The notes: generated by a model not told the origin, from the letters alone. A stretch of 64,000 nt of DNA from Anaeramoeba flamelloides (GCA_027625915.1 JANTQA010000029.1:2604001-2668000), one strand, 5' to 3'. Counted from the first letter of the stretch, positions 31,735 to 43,800 are shown. Program-made: numbers and translations.

Positions 31735-32955
31735 TTAAGGGACTAGTAACTCTTATTTATTTTTTTTCCCAAAGGTGATAGAGTAATTATTTACATAAAG
31801 ATACAATTACGACCAATAAGAAACTTCGTTAGTCAACTTTAGAGAAATGAATTATCATTTTTAAAAGATTTCATTTTTTCCAAAAGGAATTTTCAGTCAA
31901 AAGATCTGATCCTTTTTTGTTTGAGATTTTGTATCAAATTAGAAAAATAAAAATTTCCAAAAAAATTTATTTTTGAATAAATATCACTTTTAGTAATTTA
32001 TGAGAGTCTTTATGAACAATTAACGTTGTTTCTTTAATATTATTTTAAAAATACCTTAAAAATAAATCAAATATTGTATCCTTGAAGATCTTATAAATTT
32101 GAACATTTATTTTATTCATAAATATTTATTCAATTTCTTGAAATTTAAAAGACTTGTCAATATACTTTTTCGAATACCTAGAGTATAAACAAGGAACTTT
32201 TGTATTAAAATCAGGTATTTTATAATATATATTATTTTTTATTATTATTAGAAATATGCATTTGAATTGTTTTATTTGTTGCAAAATCTTGAAAAAATTG
32301 AGAAATAAAAGTAAAACCTATTTGATAAATTTAATCATTGGGTTGTTAATGACTTACTAAAATAATTAAGATTGGGTTTATAATTATTAATTATAAATAA
32401 TCAAATTAAAAGGTATTTCTTTAGATTATAAGTTGAATTTTCCAGGTTTTAACAAAGTATTATGGGAGAATTTTTAAATCAATTTTTTGGTTCTTTTTCT
32501 CAGATTTTTTCATTCAATCCCGAGAAAAAATAGATTTGGTCTGTTCTTTGAATCAAAAAATTATATTTTTTACAAGTTTAAAATAATTATTGTATTTTTT
32601 TTTGAGATTAAGTAGATTTTTTAAACTTAGTTATTTTAGAACTTAGTGGTTTCATTTTTAAAGTGTATTTTTGTACACTTCCTTTACGGAAATAAGATTT
32701 CAATCTTCTTTCAAAGAAAATATTTTTTTAAAAAATAATTGGTAAATATGTTGAATTTTGAACTTTTCAAAAATGAGAAAAATTGATCAGTCTTTTAAAA
32801 ACAATAATTCATTTCTGAAAATAGCATTAAAAGTAAGTTTGGTCTTGAAGTAATCAGATTTTTCCTTTATTTTTCAATTTCAAGATACGGTAATTTTTTT
32901 TTTAATTTGTGAGTAAAATTACTTGAAGATTTTTTTTAGTTTAATAAATCCTTAA
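31735..32955. mobile_element. TTAA-flanked repeat, copy 1 (1,213 bp)
   Basis: Starts TTAA-GGGACTAGTAACTCTTAT and probably ends AAATCC-TTAA (32952-32955). It is collinear for about 1.2 kb with 36464-37685 (e.g. AGTGTATTTTTGTACACTTCC and ATGAGAAAAATTGATCA). The GGGACTAGT terminus is shared with the TTAA-flanked element at 17185-18304, while the interior differs. It is non-coding. Confidence 0.65.
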
Positions 32956-34639
32956 GGTCGAAAAAATGGTAACAAATTAACCTTTGGATCTTTTACAAAA
33001 AAGAAGTGTTTTATTTCATTTCCAATTAACTATTTGATTATAACAACGGTGTATTTTCCAAAAAGTTCTTTTGGTAGAACTAATAAATAAAAAAATGTTA
33101 AAGATTAGGAGAATCTTTCCCTAAATTTTTAGTTTCTTTGTTTTTGTTAAATGGAAACTTGTTAAAAAATCATAAAAGAGATTATTTCTATTCTCAATCA
33201 CATAAAATTTCTTGGCTGCTATCAAAAAAACTCCTGTTCAAGGGTGTAAACAGGATCTTTCAAAATAAAATAGTTGCTTTTTTATCTTCTTTTTCTAAAA
33301 TATCAAATCCAATTGACTACCAAATAGTGTACCTTAGTTAAAATCAATTTTGAAATTAAACCCCTTGATATTTTCAGTAAATTTAAGATTAGGAAGGAAA
33401 ATTGTTTGTTTTAAATTTTTTCTTATTTTTTTGAAATTTTTTGTTTTTTTGATGATCTCAAAAATTAATTGTATTCATTAAAAAAATTTCAGTTTTGATC
33501 CTTCATTTTTAGAATTTGTTTTTGTATAATAGAACTATAAGAAACCAATATCTTATTCTTTTGATGGTTTATTTCTGGTTCTTGGATCGATTGATGTATA
33601 GTTCTTTCTATCAATAATAAACCAAGATTTTATTTAGAAACCAGGGATTTATCAAGTTTAAATGGATTATTTGAACAACTGCTTAGTATAATTTCAAATT
33701 CTTGTGTCATTTTTTTATTATTATAATGTATTTTTTTTTTTTTTTTCTATTATCTTTCCTCTTTTCTTTTTTATGTTAGGAACCAACCTACTTTGGTATT
33801 ACTCTTATTTTCCAATTAAAAAATGTAAAATTTTAGTTCACATTCCAAAATACTTTTCTAATTTATAATTCAAAGAAAATCCAAACATCTTTACAACCCA
33901 GTTTAGAAATGATATTTATAGACAACAAATTAGCGTTCCTAGTTAACACTAAGACAAAAATTTTAACTCTCGCACAATTAAACCCTCAAATATTATTTTT
34001 ATTTTCCAATTTAAAAATGAAATTTTTTATTTCAATTTCAAAAATGTATATTAATTATTACAACTTCAATAATTTTAGCATAACTTTGAGTTTTTTGTGT
34101 TTTGATGGAAGTAAAATTCCAAGAGTTTTTTATTTTTGGTTTAAGGGTATTTGAATTTTACGAAGAAAATATTTTCATCTCATTCTTGGTTTCCATTTCT
34201 TCAGAATCTGTGATTGTCGCTTTTTATTCAAGACATATAAAGACCAAAAAATGCACTAAAAAATAAACAAAGATCCCAAATTAGAATAAATACTTCAGAA
34301 TTTATTAGTTAAGTTGGTAATTACCTTTTACTATTTTTAGAGATTTTAATTCGAACAAAAGAACTGAAAAAAGATTTTTTGGATGCGATGGGATATTGAA
34401 ACTTTTGAAACCAAAATAAAATTCACTGTTCAATTTGTGAAAAGAACGAAATTAAATCATATGATAATTGTTTTTTTCAATTATTTATATATTTTCTTTA
34501 GATAAAAATTTGGGTTTTATTAAATTATTTTTTTTTATATATAAAATTGTGTTTATCTAAAGAAATTAATCATAGAGTAAACCAAAATATATATATATAT
34601 ATATATATATAAGTAGGTGTGTATTTGAAATAATTATTT

Positions 34640-35460
34640 TCTTTTAAAAGATCTAACCAAGAAAGATCAGCTTTCCAAATAAATTTGTTGAAATCAAGAT
34701 GAAAAAAAATTTTTTCAAATTAAAGTCTCTTTTTGATAGATTGGTTTTCTTTTTATTTATTACATTAATTTTTGTAAATATAGACAATCTAATATATTGG
34801 GTTTCTATCACTATTACCATTTATTAGTATTTTACAAAACATTTGTTTACAAATTTTATTTCAAAATTCTTTTTTCGAAAATTTTTAATAAAATTAAATA
34901 ATAAAACAAAAAAAATTGATTGATATTATCAAAATAAAGGTTTTGAATTATCAAAAGCAAAAAAACTGTTACTTAAAGATTCGACCCAAATAATTGAAAA
35001 ATTCAAGAAAAAATTTAAATCAGATTCAGAATTATTTTTCGTTCTCATTTTATTAGAAAAAAAATAATTATCAAAATAATCGAATTTGTAAAATAAATCT
35101 TTATTTCGGAAGAAAAATTCAAGAAAAATATACAATTTTACTTGAGCCCAAATTTGAATTCGATGAATTAAATGAAAATAATATTTTTAAATTCATTTTG
35201 GGTGATTCTTTAGGTATGTCGAATTATTTATTTCTCAGAAAATTTTCAAATTTAAGATTTTCTCGGAATATTTAAAAATAAAACCAAGTAAAGAAGGAGG
35301 ATTTGTATCAAATTTTACTATATAAGATTAACAAATTAATGATTTTTATTTTTATTTTTTCTTGATCAATTTTTTTTTTATTTTAATTTTTGTTTTTTTT
35401 TATATGGTAGTGAAATGTAATCTACTGGAACAAATGCATCTTTCATATTTATTAAAATAA
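34640..35460 (+). repeat. Dispersed repeat G, copy 1
   Basis: Collinear with 47110-48500: AAGAAAGATCAGCTTTCCAA, AATAAATTTGTTGAAAT, TTCAAAATTCTTTTTTC, AATTTGATGAATTAAAT and a GATCAA/TGATCA block near the right end. A 40-codon open piece (PKFEFDELNENN..FKFILGD) hints at old coding sequence; the second copy has the EFDELN part only. Possibly a LINE-derived tail. Confidence 0.6.
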
Positions 35461-35919
35461 TAATGTATTTAGTTTGAAATTGTTAAAAAATTTTATTTTT
35501 GCATAAATTGTAGCTGAAAATCAGTAAATTAAACTTGTTCAATTCACAAGTATGAAAAAATAAAATTGATAATTACAAGTTAGACAAAACTATTTTATCA
35601 ATTAGCATTTAATCCTTGTTAATCAAGTTTATTCACATTATTATAAACATTTCAGTTATTAAAAATCTCGAGTATATTGTATCTATTGTTGTTAATAGTA
35701 CAAAAACATTTAAAAATCTCTATATAAGAAAAAAGGTGTTTTTTTTTTTTTTTTTTTTTGGGGGGGGTAAGAAATTTCAAATGGATGTAACAAGGAATTT
35801 TTACTTAAATTCAACTTGTGGATATTTTTTGGAATAGATAATAACTAATATTTTTGAAAACACTCTACTCATCTCAAAAAACTTTTAAACCGAAAAATAA
35901 TCTGATGATAAATATTTTG

Positions 35920-36110
35920 TGTCTGTCGAGTGCCTAGCTTTTCCAGAATTCAAAAGAATTGAGAAAAATCTATATGATTTTACTTTAAACTTTTAAATTC
36001 TAGAAAACCGAGCGAAAGTGTCCTAGGTTTTTTTTAATTTTTGAAATAAATCGAAAATTAATTAAATTTTCTGTTTATTGCAAAAGTTAAAAAAAACATT
36101 ACGGAAAATC
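35920..36110. repeat. Foldback hairpin repeat unit
   Basis: GTCGAGTGCCTAGCTTTTCC, AGAATTCAAAAGAATTGAG, then ACTTTAAACTTTTAAATTCT and AGAAAACCGAGC form a hairpin, followed by a TTTTAATTTTTGAAATAAA palindrome. Same family as 60290-60605. Confidence 0.65.
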
Positions 36111-36463
36111 AAAAAAAAAAATATTTTTTCCAATTTAAAAGAACAAATAATTCTTTAATAGTTAAAATAATAAGTTCTGTATTTGAGAGAAATTCGTGGG
36201 GTTTAAAATGCTTTTAAAATATACTAGAATGACCTCTTAATATGTAGAAAAATTTTTATCTATGTTTTTACTAATTCATTTGAAAAAAAAACTCACACTG
36301 GAAAATTGGATTTTTCAACTTAAATTATAAAATATCTTAAAAAATAATTTTTGATCAAAGATCTTTTATTAACCAATAGTATTTATTATAATTAAACTTA
36401 TTTAATATAGTAAAATTAGCAAGTGTTTGATTTTTTTTTTGAAAAAATTTTTTCATGATCCGG

Positions 36464-37685
36464 TTAAGGGACTAGTAGCTCTTATTTATTTTATTCGCCA
36501 AAAATTAATAGTGTAATTATTTACACAAGGAGTACAATTAAACCTGATACAACTTTATTTGTCAATTTAGAGAGATGAGTTATAATTTTTAAAGGGGTTA
36601 ATTTCTCCATATTATATTTTCAGTAAAAAAGAACTGATCCTGATTTTTTATGTGGTATTTTTGGATCAAATTAAAAAAAGAAAAATCTACAAAAAAAAAT
36701 TCATTTTTTTAAAAAAAAAATCTAACTTTGAGAAATTTCAGGGTCTCGGTATGGGTAAATAACCTTGAAAATTTAATCTTATTTCAAAAATATAATGAAA
36801 ATATATCAAATATTGAAAAATAGAAGATCTTGAAAAATTTGATCATTTATTTTTATTTACAAATATTTATTACATTCCTAGAAATTTCTAAATTTAAGAC
36901 AATATTCTTTTTCAAATATTCAGAGTATAAAAAGGTCAATTATTAGTATTAATTTAAGTTATTAAAAAAATCTATTATTTTTTTTTATTAGATTTGTTTA
37001 TTTAGATTTGTTTTATTTGTTTGAAAATCTTTAAAAAATTGAGAAATATTTGTAAAGTCTATTTATAAATTTGATATATGTGTTGTTAATAACTCACTGT
37101 AACAATTAAGATTGGGTTATTCATTATTGATTCTAAATAATAAAATTAAAAATTATTTCTTTAGATCATAAATTGAATTATCCAGGTTTTAAAAAATTAT
37201 TTTGGGATAATTTTTAATTTGAAGGTTCGCTTTTTTTTCTTATATTTTTTTATTTCAATAAATTAGAAAAAAGTTATTTGAATTGTTCTTGGTTTCAAAA
37301 AAAGATATTTTTTCAAGTGTAAAATAATTATTATAATTTTATTGTAGATTACTTGGGGATTTTTTAAACTGGGTATTTTTAGAACTTTGTGATTTTATTT
37401 TTAAAGTATATTTTAGTATACTTCCTTTACAAATATTAAGATTTCTTTCTTCTTACAAAGAAAATAATTTTTTATAAAATAATTCAGAAAATATTCAATT
37501 TTGAACTTTTCAAAAATGAGAAAAATTGATCATTCTTTTTAAAAACCATAATTTATTTCTGGAAAATATCATTAAAAGTAAGTTTGCTTTTTCGAGTACT
37601 CAGATTTTTACATTATTTTTAAAATTTCAAGATTCAGTAAAATTTTTTTGAATTTTTTATTCGATTTACAGCTTTTTTTTAGTTT
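36464..37685. mobile_element. TTAA-flanked repeat, copy 2
   Basis: Starts TTAA-GGGACTAGTAGCTCTTAT and follows copy 1 (31735) to TTTTTTTAGTTTA, where copy 1 continues ATAAATCCTTAA but this copy switches to CAGTCGGCTAAATAGCC. The right terminus has therefore been replaced, apparently at a TA. Confidence 0.65.
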
Positions 37686-38053
37686 ACAGTCGGCTAAATA
37701 GCCCATGACTTATATAAATATTTTTTTTCAAACTTTTACTGTGGTTTTTTCAAAAAAGTTTTTTAATTGTTATTCTTCAACTTTTTTTCATATGTGTTTT
37801 CTTTTTTTATCTTTTCTTGAAATGAAAAATTTTCAAGAGAGTGTTTATTTTTTCAAAAGGAAGTCTGTCTTGACAAAAATACTGTTATTCTCTTTGTCAT
37901 AAAAGAAATTTTTTATTCATAATTTTCTCAGAAATATTATTTCTTCTATTTTGAAAGAAAAATTGAAAGATCTTGTTATAATCAATGAAAATTGATCTTT
38001 TTAGAGATTTAATTTGCTCTCATTATCAAACCTGTTGAAAAATAATTGATTTA
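37686..38053. other. Unassigned AT-rich segment starting with a Tc1-like end
   Basis: Begins (TA)CAGTCGGCTAAATAGCCC, which looks like the terminus of a Tc1/mariner-type element. No matching inverted end was found. The rest has no reading frame of note. Confidence 0.35.
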
Positions 38054-38557
38054 TAGTTGTGAAAAAAATCCTGATAGGAAAATAATTCTGGACAATTTTT
38101 TTATTTTTTAAAGTTATGAAAATTGTTGTGTAATTTCTTTTATTTTCAATCAAATCCTTTTTATAAATAACCAATTGTTTTATGATCCTAGTAATAAACC
38201 TACCCAAAGTTAATTAAATCTGGATTTCCATAGAGTACTCAAGTAATTATTTGATAGCCAAAGTAGATCAACTTTTTTTAAAAAAGAATCGAGTTTTTAT
38301 AGATTTTAGTTAGAGTTTGGAAAATGATAATTTTTTTTCTTGTTTTTTGATTGATTAAATGGTTCTTTGTACAAGTGGGTTTTAATTAATCGTCATTCTA
38401 ATAAGTGAGTGAGTTATAATTTAAACAATTTGTTTTGATTAAAAAAAAAAGTATTTTTTTGAAAGATCAGAAATTACAAACAATTTTTCAAATATTCACG
38501 ATTCAAAATCTATTCTGAGATTATTTTCATGTTCGGTATTTTTTTCACTGCTTTCTA
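38054..38557. mobile_element. MITE family B, copy 1 (about 500 bp)
   Basis: Left GTTGTGAAAAAAATCC and right GGTATTTTTTTCACTGC are inverted ends, with TA on each side (38054-38055 and 38556-38557). The interior is collinear with 39165-39655: CTTTTTATAAATAACCAAT, AGTAATAAACCTACC, GAGTTTGGAAAATGATAATT and CTTGTTTTTTGATTGATT. The ends are more decayed than in copy 2. It is non-coding. Confidence 0.8.
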
Positions 38558-39162
38558 ATAATTTGGTCGTTGGGAATGTTCTTGTAGAATTTTAATGAGA
38601 CCCAATATCATCTATTTAGCTTTTGATTCAATTGAAATATTGTATCATTGAGGATTCTTATCTCATCTAATAGAGGAAAAAAGAGCATTAAAAAAATAAA
38701 TAAATTCAACCCAATTACAAGTTCTGATTTGAAGACTATTAGCTAAAGGAAAAAAGGAAAATGAAATGAAATTTTTTTTTTTTTTCTTTTGCAAAAAACT
38801 TTGAAGAATTAAGATCTCATTTTATCAACATGTTGAGATATAAGTAAAAAAGTTTTTATGAAACTCTTTTTATTCTTTTTATTAATTCTTTTTTGAATGG
38901 ATTCAAATCGAAAGATTTGTTTATTCTGGATTTTTGTGTTCCTTTGTTTAAATTTGGTTGTACTAAATCTCTGTTATCAGGAGATTGGTCTTGAAGGTTG
39001 TAGAAAAGCACTTTAATAATATGATCTAGTTGTATATAGTGTTTGATTTGAAAGTATAGTTTAACTGAATCATATTTTTTGTAAAATACAAAATAAAAAT
39101 CAAAAAACAAAGTAATTGAAAAAAAAAAAATTAAAAACATTTTTATTTAAAAATACAATATA
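38558..39162. other. Spacer between the two family B MITEs
   Basis: A 94-codon minus-strand ORF (38856-39140) has a hydrophobic start and a Lys/Arg/Asn tail (QDQSPDNRDLVQPNLNKG). I do not recognise it and saw no homologue in the window, so I leave it uncalled. Confidence 0.4.
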
Positions 39163-39657
39163 TAGTAGGGAAAAAAATACCGAACATGAAAAAAATCCCG
39201 GACAAGATTTTTAATTGTGAGTATTAGTAAAATTTTTGTATAATTTCAATGAAATCCTTATTATAAATAACCAATTTTTTTTATGAGATTAGTAATAAAC
39301 CTACCTAAAGTCCCTTAAAGTAAGGTGTCTCTAGAATACTCGAGTAATTGTTTGATAGCCATATGTTGATCAACTTTTTTTGAAAAAAAAATCGAGTTTT
39401 ATCGAGGTTTACTAGAGTTTGGAAAATGATAATTTTTCTTCTTGTTTTTTGATTGATTGAATGGTGTTTTTGAACAAGTGTGATTTCATCAATCATCATT
39501 CTAATAAGTGGGAGAGTTATAATTGAAAAAGTTCGATTCTTAAAAAAAGGAATTTGATTGTAAATAAATGAAATTACACAATAATTTTACTAATATTCAC
39601 AATTAATAAATCTTGTCCGGGATTTTTTTCATGTCCGGTATTTTTTTCACTGCTCTA
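39163..39657. mobile_element. MITE family B, copy 2 (491 bp, TIRs about 85 bp)
   Basis: The left end GGGAAAAAAATACCGAACAT, ..AAAATCCCGGACAAGATTT, ..TAGTAAAATTTTTGT is mirrored at the right end (AATAAATCTTGTCCGGGATT, ..CATGTCCGGTATTTTTTTCA, CTGC). TA flanks at 39163-39164 and 39656-39657. Each TIR holds two tandem A7-T-(A/C)CCGGAC units, CCGGAC being conspicuous in this AT-rich DNA and a plausible transposase binding site. Confidence 0.85.
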
Positions 39658-40109
39658 TATAATTTTCAAAAACAGATATTAAAACTTTTTCAACACGGGT
39701 TATTTATCAAACTGAATAAATTCCTTAAGCAAAAAGAAAAATGAATGAAAATTGTACCTGTTTTTATTAAAATACCCGAATTCAATAAGATTGATTAAAA
39801 TGAAGTGAGAGAATGGAGTAGAAGCAAGAGGTAATTGTGAAAACTTTTTGCATAAAAATCAATTTTTAGAAGAAATGAATTCTATTATATTCAGTGCGAG
39901 GCAGGAAATAAAACTTCAATTAAGAATGGTGTGTTTAGAGTCTTGTTCAGTTTATTAAAAAAATAAATAACTACTGTTGCCAAAATAAAGCGAGCAAAAA
40001 AAATTAAATTCGTGTTTCAAAATAAAAAGCGTGTTTTTTTGTTATAGATGTCCTCTACATCAACAAATTAAAGAATGTGATAATAAACCCTTATTAAATC
40101 TGGTTTTGA

Positions 40110-40475
40110 TTTTCTTTAAGTTCTATTAATTAAAAAGAAATTCTAAAAAATGAAGGATCTAATTGCAAAATTTATCGCAAAAAATAGAGTAAAATTTTAT
40201 GAAATTTTCGCAACAAAGGATATAAAACAAAAAAATTTCAAAAAAATTGAGAATTTTAGGTAAAATTTTCAACAAATTTCTTGCCTAATTTAAGTATTAA
40301 TGAAAATAACCAGATTTTTACCTTCAAAATTGATTTGAACTTAAGTGTACTATTTTGTAATAACTTGAATGTTGCTTTGGAAAAAGAAGACAAAAAAACA
40401 CACCGATTATTTTTTGAAACACTAGATTATCGTAGTTTTATACGCATTATTTTGAGAACTGTAGATCTTTGATCT
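40110..40475 (+). repeat. Dispersed repeat H, copy 1, with conserved peptide
   Basis: Collinear with 50988-51325 (AGTTCTATTA..TAAAAAGAAATTCTA, AAAATTGATTTG.ACTTA). The reading frame around 40313-40400 encodes FTFKIDLNLSVLFCNN..NVALEKEDKK; the partner encodes FAFKIDLDLVILFGS..DVALVQEEKK in the matching frame. This looks like a remnant of a protein-coding element or gene of unknown family. Confidence 0.55.
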
Positions 40476-41131
40476 CTTTTATTTTCCAATTAACCCAAAA
40501 TTAATTAACTGATTTGAAGAAAACAACAAACCAACCAAAAATTTTTATTAGTAATTTCAACTGTTTAATTGACCAAACTAACAAAAAAAAAATCATTTCT
40601 TATCTTATGTTATGATTTATCCATATTATTTCAAATCTATACCCTGTCTTTAAAAACAACTCAATAAACCATTACTTAAAAGGAAAAAACTTGTTTAATT
40701 CAAAAAAAATCTAGAGAAAAAAAAATCCACTTTCTTTTTCCTTCTTTTCTTTTACAAATTGAGATTTCGTGAAAGTAGAATGAAATCCGTGACGACTGTT
40801 GATCTTTTCTGTCTTCTTTAATGTCTGAGTTCATAAATGTGAAATATGAATTCGAAAAGAAAAGAATAGTTTGAGAAAGTGAAAAAATACGAACCAGATA
40901 AAAGTATCTTGACATTGAAATTTCAAACTCCAGGAAAGATGAGTGACACCAACCCCATTTCTCAAATACAGGCCATTGTTTGATTGGGAATAAAATTGGT
41001 CTTCCAACAAAGAAGGGAGTGACGTATTTTCGCTTTTGAATTTAAGAAAATAATTACATCCAATTAAACCATTTTTTTAATATTTATATTTTTCTTCTAA
41101 AACCAACTTTACAAATTAGACAACCAAACAA
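40476..41131. other. Upstream region of the Thg1-like gene
   Basis: GC content rises from about 40760. A 15-codon ATG..TGA frame (40939-40983, MSDTNPISQIQAIV) lies 150-190 bp before the gene start and could be a uORF. GGGAGTGACG at 41015 is a weak relative of the GGGAGTACACCC promoter motif seen at 8781, at 117 bp from the ATG. Confidence 0.35.
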
Positions 41132-41971
41132 ATGAGCGAAAATAATAATAAAAAGCAGTCACTAGGCGATCGAATGAAAGGGTACGAAAGGGAGTATGAG
41201 ATGCTTATTCCCAAAAAATCATATATCGTTATCAGGCTCGATGGCCATCACTTTTCCAAATTCACAAAGCAATTCCGAAAGCCCTTTGATCCGATCATTA
41301 AAGAAGCCATGATCGAGTCTTCTAAAGAATTGTTAACCGAGTTTACAGGATCGACAGCTTATACCGTGTCTGATGAAATTACTTTAATTATACCACCTGT
41401 TGCAAATGAGGAATCGAACCATCCTTACAACGGAAGGTCGCAAAAGCTCGGATCGTTGTGTGCCGGGAAGGTTACTTCAGTTTTTAATTTAAGCGTTGCC
41501 TCAAACATTTCGCAATTGGGCAACCAAGAAAAGGAAAAAAGGATTCTGGACTCACTTAAGGGATGCTTTTTCGATGCCAGGACTTTCGAAATCCAAGATC
41601 CATCAGAAGTACTGAACAACATCATTTGGAGGCAACGAGATGGCGAAAGGAATTCAAAGTCCATGTATGCAAGAAAATTTTTTTCACATAAGCAATTACA
41701 AGGCTTGAAATCCCACGAAATGATCGAAAAGGTCACAAAAGAGAAAAACGAAAACTGGTGCGACATTGAGGGGCACTTTAAATATGGAACCATTTTAAAA
41801 AAGGAATCATACGAAAAAGAAAAAGACCTCATTCGAACTCGTATAGTAACCATTTCGAAAAAATTAAATTGGAGCGAGGAGAATGTGAATTTGGTGACTG
41901 CAAAAAAATTGAATTCTGTTCCCACAAAAGAAAAAATTGAACAAAATAATGAAAAAGAAATTGAAAAATAA
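41132..41971 (+). CDS. Thg1-like protein (3'-5' RNA polymerase, TLP type)
   Basis: 279 codons, complete, intronless. Thg1 superfamily enzymes add nucleotides in the 3'-5' direction to tRNA 5' ends. The polymerase-like core is intact: metal ligands D37-G38 in YIVIRLDGHHFSKFTKQF and D81-E82 in AYTVSDEITLI. The opening DRMKGYE and the SDEITL form (Thg1 proper has SDEYSF) place it with Thg1-like proteins, which repair truncated or mis-paired tRNA 5' ends in a template-dependent way, for mitochondrial tRNAs in amoebae, rather than adding G-1 to tRNA-His. Further motifs: GSLCAGKVTSVFN, FDARTFEI, and NNIIWRQRDGERNS, which is a strong family signature. No clear targeting peptide. The Lys/Glu tail from residue 255 is lineage-specific. 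Codon use is richer in G/C than the surroundings, so it is under selection. Confidence 0.93.
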   Translation: MSENNNKKQSLGDRMKGYEREYEMLIPKKSYIVIRLDGHHFSKFTKQFRKPFDPIIKEAMIESSKELLTEFTGSTAYTVSDEITLIIPPVANEESNHPYNGRSQKLGSLCAGKVTSVFNLSVASNISQLGNQEKEKRILDSLKGCFFDARTFEIQDPSEVLNNIIWRQRDGERNSKSMYARKFFSHKQLQGLKSHEMIEKVTKEKNENWCDIEGHFKYGTILKKESYEKEKDLIRTRIVTISKKLNWSEENVNLVTAKKLNSVPTKEKIEQNNEKEIEK

Positions 41972-43226
41972 ATTACAAGTTTGTTCAGAAAATAATTATT
42001 ACCCTCCAAACGTTTCGTAATTTTTTTTTGAGATTTCTTTTTAAAGAAATCACAAACCATAATAAAAAGCATCTTATTTCAATTTGAAAAAAATACATTT
42101 TTTTTTTTTTTTTTATTTTTATTGCATCTAATGCGAAAAAAAGTGATCCAAATCTTTCAAAAATTCAATACATTTGAGAATTCAAAACACTTTTTTTCAA
42201 AAGTAAAGTAAAGTCAAGTCATTTTTTAAAAGCTAGGGCTTTTTTTAAAAAACCTTTTTAGATTCCCAGAATTAAAAATAAACTAAAAAGCGTATGTCGG
42301 CCATTTAATCCTGCTTTCACTGAGTAATTAGTAAAAACTTAACATTTGGTTCGTATAATTCAATAATTTTCCAAATAATTAATACTTTTCTTCATTGTTA
42401 ATCTGTGATTTAAGAACTTGGTACAGAAAACAAAAAATATAATCAAAAAAAAATACTAATTTAGTTAAAAAAATCAAATTAAAACTGTTAGAAATATTTC
42501 AAAATAACTGAAAATAATGAAAAAGGGTGGATAACCGTTATCAGAATTACAAGTTTATTTGGATCTATATCTTTATTAATCAGTGCCGTTATCTATATTT
42601 ATTGGCATTTTGTTTATTATATAAACCCCATACAAAATAATTACCCAATTAATAATCAAATTTTGAAAATGAAATTTTTTATAAATTGAAGTTATCTATT
42701 ATAATATAAAATTTTCTATTTTAATATGCAGTTTTATACTCAAGATATATTTGTTTTTCATCTAAAAATAAAAGAAAAAAAAGTAAAAAAAAAATTGGGA
42801 CATTTATTATGTAGTAATGTTTACAAAATAATATAAAAAAAGCAATTTCAGACTTTATAGATTATTCACTTCACAGGTATCCATGTATAGTCTTTTATAG
42901 ATACTTTATTTGAGATAAATCAAATTCTGAGAAGATCTAACCTGAACATAATAAAAGTACCCGAGTAAAAAATAAGTAAAATACAATGCTTATAAAATAA
43001 TTTAGATTTGATTTAAATTTATTTTTTCAGATAAATTCAAAGAAAACCAATGAAGTTCTGACATCATTTTCCTTTTTAAGAATTATCTTAAACCCAGATT
43101 TAAATAAAAAATTTATTGTTTTAAGGGATTATTATTATAAAAAATTGACCAATATTAAAGTGTATACGAATTTGGCCTAAATGATATTAGTACTACATGG
43201 ATCATATGTAACTAAAAAATTTAAAA

Positions 43227-43800
43227 AATAAACCCTTTTTCAGTCAAATTGGTCAAATTTTTATTATATATTTTAAATCGATTCTCTGAGTATTCTGCTT
43301 ATTCTAATAAGAATAAATTATCAATTCCAAGACGGATTCATTTTTTTATTAATTGGGATTCTTAGTAAAAAATCTAAAAACTTAGATTCTTTTCTTTTCA
43401 TTTTTTTTTATTGTTTTTTACTTTGTTTTTGAAAATATTTTTTTCTTTTCTTTTTTTCTTTCTTGATTTTTTTTAATGAATCCAATATCAAAAAAAAAGT
43501 TTTTAAAACTCCAAATTATATTTGCAATAATAGATGCTAAAAAATTCTTTCAAAATGATTAAATTTACAATTATAAAAACATTTTATTGCCATTAATTTT
43601 AATTTTAAGAAATAAATTGAGAAAAATTGCACTTGGTGTTATAATGAAAGATATCAAAAATTATTTTTTAACATTTATTTCTGCTTGGAAAATTTATCGG
43701 TTATAAATTTGTTTCTTTTATGATTGTTGATTTAAATCTCACTTTTATTATTTCTCTTATTTTAAAACAATCACAAAATGGTTAATTTTATAAAAAATGA
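43227..43800 (+). repeat. Dispersed repeat I, copy with CTTTTTCAGTCAAA start
   Basis: Begins CCCTTTTTCAGTCAAATTGG and resembles 29117-29590, including the shared terminal frame FMIVDLNLTFIISLILKQSQ against FMIIGSKWNFIIALISKQSK with a stop soon after in both. Confidence 0.5.

Larger units (their letters stand above)
32956..36463. other. Gene-poor region
   Basis: No supported gene. It has short Asn/Phe/Lys ORFs only, an (AT)n tract (34587-34612), repeat G (34640-35460), a poly-T run followed by eight G (35742-35767) and a foldback unit (35920-36110). Confidence 0.5.

Noticed and set aside
38856-39140. 94-codon minus-strand ORF between the two family B MITEs
   Set aside because: No family recognised and no homologous copy seen; not enough evidence for a gene.
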